64,000 nt of DNA from Cyanobacteria bacterium TGS_CYA1. GTDB lineage: Bacteria > Cyanobacteriota > Vampirovibrionia > Obscuribacterales > Obscuribacteraceae. Under the pieces are notes generated by a model, which saw only the letters and a program-made list of their open reading frames with translations, was not told where the DNA came from and made no database searches. The stretch spans positions 186,001 to 250,000 of the forward strand of contig JAHCIQ010000008.1 of NCBI GenBank assembly GCA_026129135.1, given 5' to 3'. Positions 1 to 9,254 of this stretch are shown here, piece by piece. Positions within the stretch are counted from its first letter, which is position 1; every line of letters begins with the position of its first letter. The position numbers and the translations under genes were made by a program.

Positions 1-97
1 GACCTTGAGCCCTTTAATTCAGTACTTGCCTGCACAATTCTACTTGAGATATAGAAACTATGGAATATTCCCATCAAAAGCCGAATGTCAAGCGCGC

Positions 98-126
98 GTG
101 ACAACTTGTATTGATTCTCTTATAAG
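98..126 (+). promoter_or_regulatory. Possible sigma-70 promoter of the first operon
   Basis: GTGACA at 98-103, a 17-bp spacer, then TATAAG at 121-126. This lies 38 bp upstream of the first start codon. Only the spacing and hexamer similarity support it. Confidence 0.35.
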
Positions 127-163
127 TTATTATTTGGTAGTTACTGGGGGGTGACAGCTCAAA

Positions 164-1099
164 TTGAAAATTAAGGCATTAAAATGTCTTTTGTCTTTAG
201 GCTTTGCTCTTTTGGTTGGCGGAGCGGTTGAAGCTAAGTCATCCAAAGAATATATCGATATTCAGATTACTCCCACGCGTAATCCTGCTGCTGAGGCTAA
301 TAACGAGCTCAGAGCAGACGCAGCTGAGATTGCAGATTTGCTCAACATAAGACCAGTGGTTGAAATGTTGCGAACCCATCAGCGCTCGGGCAAAGATATG
401 TGCGAAGCTCCTAAGGATTTGCAAAGCGCGCGACTCATGTGTTTGTGGCGCATGTTCGTCGCTTCTGAAGAAGTGCGCAAAGTGGTGGCACAAATAAATT
501 TCGATATTGCAGTCAACAATGTGCATTTAGAAACGCTCACTAACAGAAAGCGACTGACCAATAACCTGATCAATACTTTCAACTTTACCCAGAGCGGTGT
601 GCTTGGCATTGTCAAAAACTCGCTTGCAATTGCCGCTGTTTATCCTATTTTTCGTCAAGAAATTGCTATGACCAGTTTTGGAATGAGTGGTTGTTTGCCC
701 ATCATCAACATGTATGCTCCTAATTTGATTTACAGAAGAACCACTGATGGAGCCAATATGCTTTCACACGTAACCGATCCTGGTTACAAGCCTGCATATG
801 CCAATCAAAGCTATTTGTGGAAATATTTCAATTCGCCTATTCCTGGAAGCGCATCTAAAGAACCTCGTCGCGAGATAATTTTGAAGCACTGGGAAGCAAT
901 CAAGGGACTTTCAGCCACTAACGAAAAACAAAAAGACCTGATGGATGGAACCAACGAAAAGACAGTCCATGAAGGATTGAAAACTGTCGGTCAACGTATC
1001 GAGATTTTGCACGATTTCAAGACCCACATAGAAGAATTTGATGGAGCCTTGTTCGAGCTTCATCAGGCGATCACAAATATTCAACCAGGAGAAAAATAA
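164..1099 (+). CDS. Secreted/membrane protein of unknown function, paralogue of the next gene
   Basis: I do not recognise a named family. The 311-residue product begins with a signal peptide (hydrophobic to about residue 24, ending near VEAKS). A central hydrophobic stretch (about 144-180) follows the motif FNFTQSGVLGIVKNS and probably spans or enters the membrane. The start is a TTG preceded by a G-rich Shine-Dalgarno-like run; no better start is in frame. The downstream gene has the same layout (LLNIxPxVExL, then FNFxQxGVLG), so the two are tandem duplicates. The stop overlaps the next ATG by one base, which suggests translational coupling. The function is unknown, probably in the envelope. 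Confidence 0.8.
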   Translation: MKIKALKCLLSLGFALLVGGAVEAKSSKEYIDIQITPTRNPAAEANNELRADAAEIADLLNIRPVVEMLRTHQRSGKDMCEAPKDLQSARLMCLWRMFVASEEVRKVVAQINFDIAVNNVHLETLTNRKRLTNNLINTFNFTQSGVLGIVKNSLAIAAVYPIFRQEIAMTSFGMSGCLPIINMYAPNLIYRRTTDGANMLSHVTDPGYKPAYANQSYLWKYFNSPIPGSASKEPRREIILKHWEAIKGLSATNEKQKDLMDGTNEKTVHEGLKTVGQRIEILHDFKTHIEEFDGALFELHQAITNIQPGEK

Positions 1100-2013
1100 T
1101 GGTTGCCCGCAAATTGAAAAGTGTTTTTCTCGCTTTCATTATTTTGTTCATGCAATTCAGCATGTTGAGTGAACCAGCATCAGCACTGGATAGAATCCAG
1201 CTTGAAGGTCAGGCATCTGCACTCACGCCTGGTGCCAAAGAGGCGGCTAACTTGCTTGGAATTCTGCCTAAAGTCGAGCGCCTGATGCAGCTCAAGCAAG
1301 CGCGTATGGGAAACGAAAGTGCACCATTGTCTGATGAAGAGCTTGGTCTTAAGGTAGATGTTCTGGATAAAGTCCTTGGTGCTTCAATGGAAGTGCGAAT
1401 GGTGTCAGGACGAATCGACCGAGATCTTTCCTGGGCATTTGCTGGACAGGGTGCACTGAATGCCAAGCAACAAAAAGTATTGAACTCTATTTTTACCCTC
1501 AACTTTATGCAAATTGGTGTGCTTGGTGTTTTGTCCGGACCAGCATTTTTGAACGGACGTGGTGCGCTGGGGTCTGAATTGCTCTTGCTTGCAAGTAGTA
1601 TCGGTCTATGTTTGTCTTTGCTCGCATTTGCTCAAACCAATGTTGGTTATAAAAAGCCAGTCGACGGCGATGCCACCATTTTGACCGATGTTTTCAAAAT
1701 CCAAAAACCAGCACCGACAGAGCATGAATCCAAGCTGGTGGTGAGATATCTCGATTCGGTGCCACCAGGCACCAGAGATGGGAAAACACGCTCGCAATCT
1801 TTAATTGAGAACTGGAAAAAGGGTAAATATTTGCGCACTATGTCCGAGCCGAATCTGGAAAAACTTTCAGCTGTTGTGCCTCAGGGTAAAAAATATAAAG
1901 TCGGCGCAGCTGAGTTCAATAGACGAATTCGGATGCTTTTCGATACCCAGTACACAATCGAATTGTTTCATGAGGAGTTAGTAGAGTTGCTTCGAGCAGC
2001 GGAAATAAGCTAA
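1099..2013 (+). CDS. Secreted/membrane protein of unknown function, tandem paralogue
   Basis: The 304-residue product has an N-terminal signal peptide or anchor (about residues 8-30, ending EPASA). Central hydrophobic segments (about 133-180) follow LNFMQIGVLGVLSG, which matches the motif in the upstream gene. The overall order of segments is the same in both, so this is a duplicated family. Two longer proteins elsewhere in the window (17.3 kb and 33.2 kb) share the layout of a signal peptide, a helical charged region and a glycine-rich hydrophobic region, and may be distant relatives. Both junctions are TAATG overlaps, so three genes form one operon. No catalytic motif is visible. Confidence 0.8.
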   Translation: MVARKLKSVFLAFIILFMQFSMLSEPASALDRIQLEGQASALTPGAKEAANLLGILPKVERLMQLKQARMGNESAPLSDEELGLKVDVLDKVLGASMEVRMVSGRIDRDLSWAFAGQGALNAKQQKVLNSIFTLNFMQIGVLGVLSGPAFLNGRGALGSELLLLASSIGLCLSLLAFAQTNVGYKKPVDGDATILTDVFKIQKPAPTEHESKLVVRYLDSVPPGTRDGKTRSQSLIENWKKGKYLRTMSEPNLEKLSAVVPQGKKYKVGAAEFNRRIRMLFDTQYTIELFHEELVELLRAAEIS

Positions 2014-2399
2014 TGAGAAAACTATACACGTTTTTGGTTTGCGCCATTCTTGTAACCACTTATTCGGTCTTGCAAAGCCGAGGTGCGGTGCGTGGTTCGC
2101 GCATCATACACTTTGTGGCATTGAAGTATAAATCGTCCACTAGCGATGCTGAGAAAATCGCTTTGCGCTCTAACTTCAGAGCCTTGAAAAAGAAAATACC
2201 CGGAATTATTTCGATTGAAAGCGGCGAAAACAACAGTGTCGAGAAGCGCAATAAAGACTTCACCGATGCGTTTGTAATCAAGTTCAAAAATGAAAAAGAC
2301 CGCGATTTTTATTTAACGCATCCCGAACACGTCGCCTTCAAAAACAAGAATTTGCCTCTGGTAGACGACGTTTTCGTAATGGATTTTTGGAGCAAATAA
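2013..2399 (+). CDS. Exported Dabb-domain (stress-responsive A/B barrel) protein
   Basis: This is a 128-residue protein with an N-terminal hydrophobic export segment (residues 5-22). Residues about 30-126 have the pattern of a dimeric alpha/beta barrel: IIHFVALKYK, a helix, the glycine-containing loop IPGIISIESGEN, DAFVIKFKNEKD, then YLTHPEHVAF. That is characteristic of the Dabb family (PF07876). Family members are small ferredoxin-like barrels that often act as dimers and rarely have a known substrate. The ATG overlaps the preceding stop, so it is the third gene of the operon. The specific role is unknown. Confidence 0.8.
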   Translation: MRKLYTFLVCAILVTTYSVLQSRGAVRGSRIIHFVALKYKSSTSDAEKIALRSNFRALKKKIPGIISIESGENNSVEKRNKDFTDAFVIKFKNEKDRDFYLTHPEHVAFKNKNLPLVDDVFVMDFWSK

Positions 2400-3959
2400 T
2401 TAGCTCAAGCCTTCGCGGAAGTTGAAGAAAACACCGTCGGGATCGTACTTGGCTCGCATAGCTTCGAGCTTTTCCATATTGGATTTGCTGATTGCTGTTT
2501 CCAGATATTCTGGATGAGCTACAGTATCCGATTCGGAGATGTAGTGACCTTTAACCAGTGATGCCATATTTTTCATACAAGTGTCATGCCATTCCAGTTC
2601 TTTGGCATCATCTTCTGCTTTTTCCCACATGGTCCATGGCCCGCCATATAGTTTGGCGTGCATGGAGAAACAGGCGTCGCTTGGTGGTTCAGGAATATGT
2701 TTGCCCGTGAATACGGCAAACATATATACGGTCTTGGGATTTGCATTGAGAAAATGTTCTTTGTTTACCTTGAACACTTCGCTAAGTGGTGCGTCGAAGA
2801 AACAAGCATCGACTTTGGCTCTAAGGCCTTCTGGCCATAAGCCACCTGATGCATCGAATAATTGTGGGAATGTGGATGGCTCGGCAATCGATTTTTTTAT
2901 TGCCTTAGCGAGCAAGGGGCAGCTGTCTAGTGCTTGCAATTCGTATTTTGCGTTGTCGTCGTTATCGGCAAACATAGTGGCAGTCACGAGAGCCACTTTG
3001 CCATTTGAATCTTTACACTGATCGGCGATGTCGTCGGGTGCTTGCACGGCAAAAAGACTCAGTTCGATACTCGATGGCAACTGGCTTGCAAGCGGTCCTA
3101 GCCATTCTGCAATTTTTTCGATTTCTTCATAAGGATAATAATATACACTTGCGGTGATAGCTTTAGGCAGAGGGAAACATTTGAGATGATATCTAGTACA
3201 GACTGCGAAAAATCCTGGACCCGAACCGCGAGCGGCCCAGAAGTAATCCTGGTTTTCTGTCGCTGAAGCAGTGATTTTCTTGCCTTCGGCAGTTACCATT
3301 TCGATTGCTTCAAGCGCTTCGTAACCGTGTCCCCAGGTGCCTTGATTCCAGGACATGCCACCACTCAAAAAATAACCAGAGAGTTTTACTTGAGGACAAT
3401 GTCCGGTTGGATATGACAGGCCAACTTTGTTCAACTCTTCTTGCGCCTGTCTGTTGCTAATAATTGGTTGAAGCACAGCGCGTTTTTTATCCGCGTCTAT
3501 CGAGATTACTTGATTCATATTTGTAAGATCGAGCATTATGCCGCTGTTTCTCACTGATGGCGAGCACCAGTTGTGTCCACCGCCTCTTATAGCTACTTTG
3601 ACTTTGTTGGCTTTGGCGTATTTGACCACTGCCACCACATCGTCTTCGTCCAATACTTGTGCCACCATTTGTGGTCTTCTATTTGATGGTCTGCGTCTGT
3701 TCCAGATTCCTCCGACGCAAGCCATATCGAAATTGTCGTCTTTGGTCGTAAAAATTTTGCCTTTGAATCCATACTTGGTCTTGAGCAATGCAGCATCTAA
3801 TTTGACTTTTTTGCTTGAAGAAGCAAGTGCGCTCAAATCACATGTTTGAAGCGCAACGAAAATGGAGCCGGCTGCTGCTATTCCTTTAGTTAAAAACAAA
3901 CGGCGACTTATGCCAGAGACTGTAACTTCGTTCAAATTGTTGTTTTCTGTATTGCTCAC
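2400..3959 (-). CDS. Tat-exported FAD-dependent oxidase with berberine-bridge-like domain
   Basis: This is a PCMH-type FAD oxidoreductase that probably oxidises an alcohol, sugar or amine with oxygen as acceptor; the substrate is unknown. A twin-arginine signal (SRRLFLTKG, then a hydrophobic run) opens the protein, indicating folded export. The FAD domain shows IRGGGHNW, whose His is the usual 8-alpha-histidyl attachment site. It also has TGHCPQVKLSGYFLSGG, with the Cys expected in bicovalent flavinylation. The C-terminus YDPDGVFFNFREG is the BBE signature. I chose the GTG at 3959 because AAAGGG lies 7 bases upstream; a GTG ten codons further upstream is possible. It is convergent with the Dabb operon, with no gap between stops. 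Confidence 0.9.
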   Translation of the reverse strand: MSNTENNNLNEVTVSGISRRLFLTKGIAAAGSIFVALQTCDLSALASSSKKVKLDAALLKTKYGFKGKIFTTKDDNFDMACVGGIWNRRRPSNRRPQMVAQVLDEDDVVAVVKYAKANKVKVAIRGGGHNWCSPSVRNSGIMLDLTNMNQVISIDADKKRAVLQPIISNRQAQEELNKVGLSYPTGHCPQVKLSGYFLSGGMSWNQGTWGHGYEALEAIEMVTAEGKKITASATENQDYFWAARGSGPGFFAVCTRYHLKCFPLPKAITASVYYYPYEEIEKIAEWLGPLASQLPSSIELSLFAVQAPDDIADQCKDSNGKVALVTATMFADNDDNAKYELQALDSCPLLAKAIKKSIAEPSTFPQLFDASGGLWPEGLRAKVDACFFDAPLSEVFKVNKEHFLNANPKTVYMFAVFTGKHIPEPPSDACFSMHAKLYGGPWTMWEKAEDDAKELEWHDTCMKNMASLVKGHYISESDTVAHPEYLETAISKSNMEKLEAMRAKYDPDGVFFNFREGLS

Positions 3960-4068
3960 AGTCGGACCCTTTAAAAGATGAGTAGTCACTTAAGAGTCGT
4001 CATTCTATTAAAAATGTGGTGTCGCGAGCATTAAATTGCTGCTTGGCAATCGTGTCGTAATTGAAGTT

Positions 4069-6999
4069 TTAAGCAGTGATCAAGCTGTCTATGGAATCAG
4101 ACGGCGTCGTTTGGGCAGTGACAGTGTCAAGCAGATCCCTCACCGCACTTACGAATTCGTCTGGTGAAACTCGACCTTTTGTCATGTGTCTTGTAATGCC
4201 TAAGGTTAATTTACGCCTGTCTGCTTCGGTAAATTCTTCACCCGAATATACGATTAAAGGCACTAGACATTTTTCGGATCCGCTGTTGTTGAGCGACTCT
4301 ACGAATTTAAATCCATCCATTTGAGGAATTCCTACATCGAGCACAATCACATCTGGTTGGCTCGAACGTGCGATGGAAAGAGCTTGTATGCCATTTTCTG
4401 CTTCTAAGCAATGAGCTTTTAACTTTTTCAACTGGGCGACAATGACAGCTCTTGTATCTGTGTCATCTTCAATGACAAGCACTTTGCGAGAAGGAATATC
4501 ATGCGTTGCGCGCTCGACTGAGCGAATCAGGTTCGATTGGTCGAAAGGTTTGACGAACCAGTCGAATACTACAGGAGGAGAACATTCGAGGTCTTCTACA
4601 TTTCTGCCGGTCATAATGATTATCGGCAGTTCTTTTAGATGATCAATCTTTCTGATTTGTTCGATGATTTCAAGTCCGTTTCCATCGGGCAAAAGCAAAT
4701 CCATCAGTAAAACGTCAGGCTTGCATTTGCTCAATACTTGCAGAGCCTGCTCTTTGCAGGTGGCGTGCCTGGTGGCATAACCTTCTTTGTGCAAACGCAG
4801 TTTGAGAAACTGAATGAGATTTTCGTCGTCTTCTACAATCATGACCAACTTTTGTTCGCCATTGTTGTGATTTTCGTCCATTTTTTCTTCATTCTTCAAC
4901 ATGGGTAACTCGAACCAGAAAGTAGAACCAAGCCCAGGACGGCTATGCATGCCGATTTCGCCTTCATGCTGACTGATTATCGCTTTGCAGATTGCAAGAC
5001 CGAGACCGGTTCCTTCTTTAGGGCGAGTATCGGATGAATCTATTTGCTGGAATTTTTCAAACAATTTGTTCTGGTGCTCGAGCGGAATTCCAGGACCTTC
5101 GTCGGTGACAGAAAATCTTGCCCTTCCAAATTCATTTTCTTCTACTGTGATATTGACCAGGTCGCCAGCTTCCGAATATTTAATTGCATTGGACAATAGA
5201 TTGGTCAACACTTGCAATAATCTCGATGGATCTGCTGAAAGATTCATTTTGGGATCGATATTGGATGATAAATTTACACCCGCGCTGCGAGCCATTCCGT
5301 CCATCAATTCAACGCCGCGCTGAACCACAGAGATCGCAGAAATTGTTTCTTTGTGCAATTCGAGTTTGCCTGCTTCTATTTTGCGCAAGTCCAAAATATC
5401 GTTGATAATATTGACCAGACGTTCGGATGAGCTGCGAGCGATGCGAATCATTTCTTTGGCTTCGTCTGAATCTGGTTCTACAATTTCATCTGCAACAAGA
5501 CTCAAAGCGCCTCGTATCGATGTAAGTGGTGTTCTTAACTCGTGCGAGACAGTGGAATAAAATTCGTTGATGCGCTTTTCCACTTCTTTTCTATGAGTAA
5601 TATCTCGTGCAATGACAGAAATTCCTTGAATGACACCAAATTCGTTTTTGACTGGAGATACTGCTTGAGAAACTTCAAGAGTTGTGCCGTCAGCTTTGAT
5701 TCGTAGTGTTTCAAAATCGTTCACCGAATCGCCGATTTTGATAAGATTGGAGATTTCTTCGAATTCTTCCATTTTCTCGCCAGGAATAATTAGTCTTATG
5801 TTAGCTCCAAGCATTTCTTCAGCTTTATAGCCGTACATGCGCTCTGCGCCCGGGCTCCACGAGATGATGGTGCCGTCGAGATTTTCTCCGATGATTGCAT
5901 CTTGGGATGCATTGACGATAGAAGTCAATTGTTTTGCCATCATCTCTGATTTTCTGCGATCTTGAATATCGCGAATAAAAGCGGAGAAAATCCAGCTCTG
6001 ATGGTCCTGGTGAGGAGTGAGTGTGATTTCAATCGGAACTTCCTGACCATTCTTATGAAAAGCAGATATTTCAGAACGGCGTTTAGTGAACTCGCGATTT
6101 TGATCGAGTGATAGCATCGCTATACGCGAATAGCCCGCAATCGTATGTGGTGGCAGTGATATGAAAGCTGCTAGATTGGAACCGATGGCTTCTTCGGCTT
6201 TCCATCCAAATATCGTTTCGGCTTGTTTGTTCCAGGTTGTTATGACGCCATTCACATCGGTCATGATAAAACCGTCTAAAACCGAGTCTAAAATTTCAGA
6301 TAGTTTTTGCTCGCTGGAGGCGAGTTTCAGCGCGCGTGATTCTGCCAGATCTTTAGATTGTTCGTTGGTTTCTTCGATTTGCGCCCGCTGCATTGCAGCC
6401 ACTTTCAATTCGTTTCTGCCGTTTCGGCAGGCATAGACCAGAATGACATCTTCGAAAAGGACCCAGATTCCGTGTTCTAGCGAACGTAGTGGATCCGAAT
6501 ACAAAACGCCGTAAACCGATTCGGGAATAAATATGCCGCGCAAAATGTGGTCTATGAGCACCACGCAAGATGCGGTTAGCAGTACTCGCCAGTCGCGATA
6601 AAAGGCGAGAAAAGCTAGTGAGCCGAATATGTGAAAGTGAGTTTCGATGCGACCGCCTGTCAGGTGTATGAGCAAGGCAGAGAAAAGAATTTGACTGATT
6701 GCGATGACATGTCTTGTAATCGCTTTGCCAGGATACATATAAATGCAGTGTAAAGCAGGAAGAGTTATCAGTGCACCAAATGCAATGGCAAACCAGATAT
6801 GGGGGTGTAGATAACTCGTTTTGCCTTCCCAGGCTAAAGGCGAGATGAAAACAGTTATTAGAAAACCTGCAGCCCATTGAATTATGAGCAAGTTAGCAAA
6901 CAAACGATCGACTTTGATATTGGACTCGAGCAATTGTTGGTCGAAAATTGCTTGTGCTCGGTCGTCTAGCTTGATTTGCGCTTTTGACGTAATTAACAT
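4069..6999 (-). CDS. Membrane hybrid histidine kinase (TM, PAS-PAS, HisKA-HATPase, REC-REC)
   Basis: This is a 976-residue sensor kinase. A polytopic N-terminal sensor (about residues 35-200) contains the motif ETHFHIFGSLAFLAFYRDW, common in integral-membrane sensor modules. Two PAS domains follow (about 235-345 and 360-475), then HisKA with the phosphorylatable His in VSHELRTPLTS and a HATPase with DEGPGIPLEHQ and GTGLGLAI. Two receiver domains close the protein (about 722-835 with LLMDLLLPDG, and 845-960 with IVLDVGIPQMDG). It is the last gene of a minus-strand operon with a RedB-like protein and two response regulators, so it probably feeds the REC-Hpt protein in a phosphorelay. The signal is unknown. 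Confidence 0.95.
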   Translation of the reverse strand: MLITSKAQIKLDDRAQAIFDQQLLESNIKVDRLFANLLIIQWAAGFLITVFISPLAWEGKTSYLHPHIWFAIAFGALITLPALHCIYMYPGKAITRHVIAISQILFSALLIHLTGGRIETHFHIFGSLAFLAFYRDWRVLLTASCVVLIDHILRGIFIPESVYGVLYSDPLRSLEHGIWVLFEDVILVYACRNGRNELKVAAMQRAQIEETNEQSKDLAESRALKLASSEQKLSEILDSVLDGFIMTDVNGVITTWNKQAETIFGWKAEEAIGSNLAAFISLPPHTIAGYSRIAMLSLDQNREFTKRRSEISAFHKNGQEVPIEITLTPHQDHQSWIFSAFIRDIQDRRKSEMMAKQLTSIVNASQDAIIGENLDGTIISWSPGAERMYGYKAEEMLGANIRLIIPGEKMEEFEEISNLIKIGDSVNDFETLRIKADGTTLEVSQAVSPVKNEFGVIQGISVIARDITHRKEVEKRINEFYSTVSHELRTPLTSIRGALSLVADEIVEPDSDEAKEMIRIARSSSERLVNIINDILDLRKIEAGKLELHKETISAISVVQRGVELMDGMARSAGVNLSSNIDPKMNLSADPSRLLQVLTNLLSNAIKYSEAGDLVNITVEENEFGRARFSVTDEGPGIPLEHQNKLFEKFQQIDSSDTRPKEGTGLGLAICKAIISQHEGEIGMHSRPGLGSTFWFELPMLKNEEKMDENHNNGEQKLVMIVEDDENLIQFLKLRLHKEGYATRHATCKEQALQVLSKCKPDVLLMDLLLPDGNGLEIIEQIRKIDHLKELPIIIMTGRNVEDLECSPPVVFDWFVKPFDQSNLIRSVERATHDIPSRKVLVIEDDTDTRAVIVAQLKKLKAHCLEAENGIQALSIARSSQPDVIVLDVGIPQMDGFKFVESLNNSGSEKCLVPLIVYSGEEFTEADRRKLTLGITRHMTKGRVSPDEFVSAVRDLLDTVTAQTTPSDSIDSLITA

Positions 7000-7014
7000 G
7001 TTTGTAATTCCCTT

Positions 7015-7596
7015 TTAGATTTTCTTTTCGAACAGGGGGCAGCCGAAAACTTGACTACAATTAGCTTTTGCCCTTTTCATCGCAGCCAGGTCCTCTATGG
7101 CTATGCTGCCCAGACTATCGCCTTCGTGTCCTCTTGAGGCTGTAACTCCGCCTGCAAAGACGAGCTTTCCATCGGGGTTGTAGAGAAAAGTCTGTCCAGA
7201 AGTGGTGGCATTGAAAGATTTTGCAATTACCCCGTCAACATCTGACTTGCGCTGGCTATTTGGAACGAGGGTAGACATTTTCCAGAGGTCGGATTTTTCC
7301 CACTCAGAATCGCACGAAGAAGGTTTTAGAAAAACAATCTGGCAATCCATGTTGTTGTGTGTGCGAGTCATGATTTTATTCAATTCGTTGAGACTGGCTC
7401 TGGAGCAGGGACAATGAGGATGCATAAAAGTCACCAGTGTGAATCGTCCCTTGTTTCGAGCAAGTGTGGTATCAACGGGCCAGGTTTTCAGATCTGCCTG
7501 GTGATTCTGCGCTCCTGAATCAGCACTGTAAGCAATCAGTGCCCAATAGCAAAAGCCGATGAGACAAGCCCAAACAGCAAAGAAAAGAGCCTTCAT
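7015..7596 (-). CDS. Membrane-anchored RedB-like thioredoxin-fold protein
   Basis: The protein has an N-terminal membrane anchor followed by a thioredoxin-like fold with CPC in the sequence HPHCPCSRASLNEL. This H-x-x-C-x-C-S arrangement is typical of RedB-type proteins. Later segments TFLYNPDGKLVFAGGVT and SRGHEGDS fit the fold's C-terminal half. RedB proteins are poorly characterised exported thiol proteins. I chose the ATG at 7596 because it forms an ATGA overlap with the stop of the upstream receiver gene; an ATG eight codons earlier would lie inside that gene. Its position inside a kinase operon suggests a redox or periplasmic sensing link, which is inference. Confidence 0.85.
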   Translation of the reverse strand: MKALFFAVWACLIGFCYWALIAYSADSGAQNHQADLKTWPVDTTLARNKGRFTLVTFMHPHCPCSRASLNELNKIMTRTHNNMDCQIVFLKPSSCDSEWEKSDLWKMSTLVPNSQRKSDVDGVIAKSFNATTSGQTFLYNPDGKLVFAGGVTASRGHEGDSLGSIAIEDLAAMKRAKANCSQVFGCPLFEKKI

Positions 7597-7991
7597 GCTA
7601 CGAATTTTCCTTTTTTCCATTTTTCAAGAATGGAAAAAATTTCGTTAGGCAAACTTTTGGGATCGAAGGGCTTGGTAATAACGCCAGCAGAGCCTAGATT
7701 CAAATACAGCTCTACTTCAGTCTTGAGCGCTTTGGCAGTCATGAAAATCACTGGTGGAGCAGCATTTGCATATGTCTGCTTAATTGCATTCAGAGTGGTA
7801 GGTCCGTCCATTCCTGGCATCATTACATCGAGCAAAATCAAGTCGGGCTGGTAGTCAACTAAAATGTCGAGCGCCTCTTTGCCTGAATCGGCAAGTTTGA
7901 CTTCCCATGCAACGACCCGTGTCAGAACTAGTTGGGTGATACGACGGATGTTTGCATCATCGTCGACTAAAAGAACGGATGATATAGTCAT
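7593..7991 (-). CDS. Single-domain response regulator (CheY-like)
   Basis: This is a 132-residue stand-alone receiver domain. The acidic pocket is VDDDAN at the N-terminus, the phosphorylated Asp is D55 in LILLDVMMPG, the Thr is in PPVIFMTAK, and the conserved Lys is in VITKPFDP. There is no output domain, so it probably relays phosphate or acts by protein contact. It lies 9 bases after the REC-Hpt gene and its stop overlaps the start of the RedB-like gene (ATGA). All four genes are therefore likely co-transcribed. Confidence 0.95.
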   Translation of the reverse strand: MTISSVLLVDDDANIRRITQLVLTRVVAWEVKLADSGKEALDILVDYQPDLILLDVMMPGMDGPTTLNAIKQTYANAAPPVIFMTAKALKTEVELYLNLGSAGVITKPFDPKSLPNEIFSILEKWKKGKFVA

Positions 7992-8000
7992 TTTAAACCT

Positions 8001-8705
8001 CTATGTGGCAAATTTTTTGCTTTCGCGGACTGCCTTCTTGAGCGCTTTTTCAATCATGCCGGCAATTTGTGAAATGCCTTCGAATGATAAAGTGCCTGCA
8101 GTACCGTGAATTTTGTGTGCTTCCATCAGGGCTTCCTTTCCAAAGTCGCTCATCATGCAGGTTTCATTACTTTTTTCGATAGACGTTGCCAGCTTGCGCA
8201 ATAATGCAGGCAGGTCGTGCAAGTATGTATCCCTGATGTCTTCCATCTCTCCATCGAGTTCTTCGTCGAGATCCGCGTCGTTGAAAATTTCCACTTCGCG
8301 ACTCTTTTCTTTTTCGCTTGCGCCAATTTGGGGCTCGGGTCCCATATGCAATTGTTTTCTGATTAAACGAATAAACTCGAATGGGTTAATCGGTTTTTGC
8401 AAAACATGTTCCACTCCAAGCAGATTGCGCATACGAGTTTGCTTCTGGTGGCTCAGCGGAATTCCCGACAACACTATAAAAGGAATTTCTACTCCATTTA
8501 AGCGGTGATAATTGATCCAGCTCAATCCGTCGCAATCGGGCAATCTATAGTCGACAATGACCAGGGCGAATTTCTCGCGCCCAAGCCACTCGGTTGCCTC
8601 ACTGCCTGTGCGCGCTTCAACTGTAGTTAGCCCTTCATCGCGCAGATAGGCTGCGACCAGGGCACGAAAATACTGATCATCGTCCAAAATTAGAACTGAG
8701 TCCAT
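8001..8705 (-). CDS. Receiver-Hpt phosphotransfer protein
   Basis: The 234-residue product has an N-terminal receiver (about 1-120, phospho-Asp D52 in IVDYRLPDCDG, Lys in VLQKPINP). A linker and a C-terminal Hpt domain (about 150-230) follow. The Hpt signature is EAHKIHGTAGTLSF, with H197 in the position of the phosphorylated His. Such a fusion is an intermediate in multistep phosphorelays, matching the neighbouring kinase with two receivers but no Hpt. It is the first gene of the minus-strand operon; the region upstream (8706-8898) is shared with a divergent gene. Confidence 0.93.
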   Translation of the reverse strand: MDSVLILDDDQYFRALVAAYLRDEGLTTVEARTGSEATEWLGREKFALVIVDYRLPDCDGLSWINYHRLNGVEIPFIVLSGIPLSHQKQTRMRNLLGVEHVLQKPINPFEFIRLIRKQLHMGPEPQIGASEKEKSREVEIFNDADLDEELDGEMEDIRDTYLHDLPALLRKLATSIEKSNETCMMSDFGKEALMEAHKIHGTAGTLSFEGISQIAGMIEKALKKAVRESKKFAT

Positions 8706-8836
8706 TGCTATAACCTACCTAACTAGCTAACTGCCTATTTACACAAGATTTGCGTGTCCCCAATTGCATTATCTAATCCGGCAAGCAAGCCTGGCATCAC
8801 ACCCAAGTGTGAAATGGGCACCCCCAAGGCATGATT

Positions 8837-8865
8837 TTTGCCTGCAAGACAAACTTTGGTATGAT
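8837..8865 (+). promoter_or_regulatory. Likely sigma-70 promoter
   Basis: TTTGCC at 8837-8842, a 17-bp spacer and TATGAT at 8860-8865, placed 33 bp before the ATG at 8899. The -35 sequence is the same as that proposed for the tRNA-Ile promoter at 57.4 kb. Confidence 0.45.
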
Positions 8866-8898
8866 GTTTTGGGATTTTGAGATATTGAGGATTAGTAA

Positions 8899-9237
8899 AT
8901 GAACTCTATTCTGGCGCTCTTTCTGCTACTGGGCTTTACTTTCTTGACTCCAGGCGACGCTTTTGCCAAAACCTGGACTATAGACGAAAGACAGGAGCAA
9001 TTGATGAAAGACATCAATTCTGCCCAAGAGAAAAAAGCGCTCACAGCCAAAGAAGCCGACAAGTTGCGTAAAATGCTTGCCAAAATAGCAAAGAAAAAAG
9101 CGAAGTGGAAAACCGACAAAACTCGCGATTTGTCCGAAGATGAGAAGTTGAAGCTGGAAGGCGATTTGAACGACGTCAGTGTTGAAATCAAAAGACTTCA
9201 ATTAGAAAAAAGAACCGAAGAACAAAAGAAAAACTAA
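8899..9237 (+). CDS. Small secreted lysine/glutamate-rich coiled-coil protein
   Basis: This is a 112-residue protein with a clear signal peptide (MNSILALFLLLGFTFLTPG, cleavage near AFA-K). The mature part is almost entirely charged helix (many KK, KE and EK pairs, DERQEQLMKDINSAQ onwards), probably a coiled coil in the periplasm. No family is recognised. A small secreted coiled-coil protein at 40.3 kb is similar in style. It is convergent with the hydrolase gene and the two stops share a hairpin. Confidence 0.75.
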   Translation: MNSILALFLLLGFTFLTPGDAFAKTWTIDERQEQLMKDINSAQEKKALTAKEADKLRKMLAKIAKKKAKWKTDKTRDLSEDEKLKLEGDLNDVSVEIKRLQLEKRTEEQKKN

Positions 9238-9254
9238 GCGCTCGACACGCTTAG
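9229..9254 (-). terminator. Rho-independent terminator shared by convergent genes
   Basis: The inverted repeat CTAAGCG (9234-9240) / CGCTTAG (9248-9254) has a 7-base loop. Read on the minus strand it is followed by TTTTTCTTTT. It overlaps the stop codons of both convergent genes. Confidence 0.75.

Noticed and set aside
9229..9254. A possible copy of the GTTAAC repeat at the convergent junction
   Set aside because: The hairpin is CTAAGCG/CGCTTAG with a 7-base loop; it lacks the CCGTTAACGG core and is an ordinary terminator.
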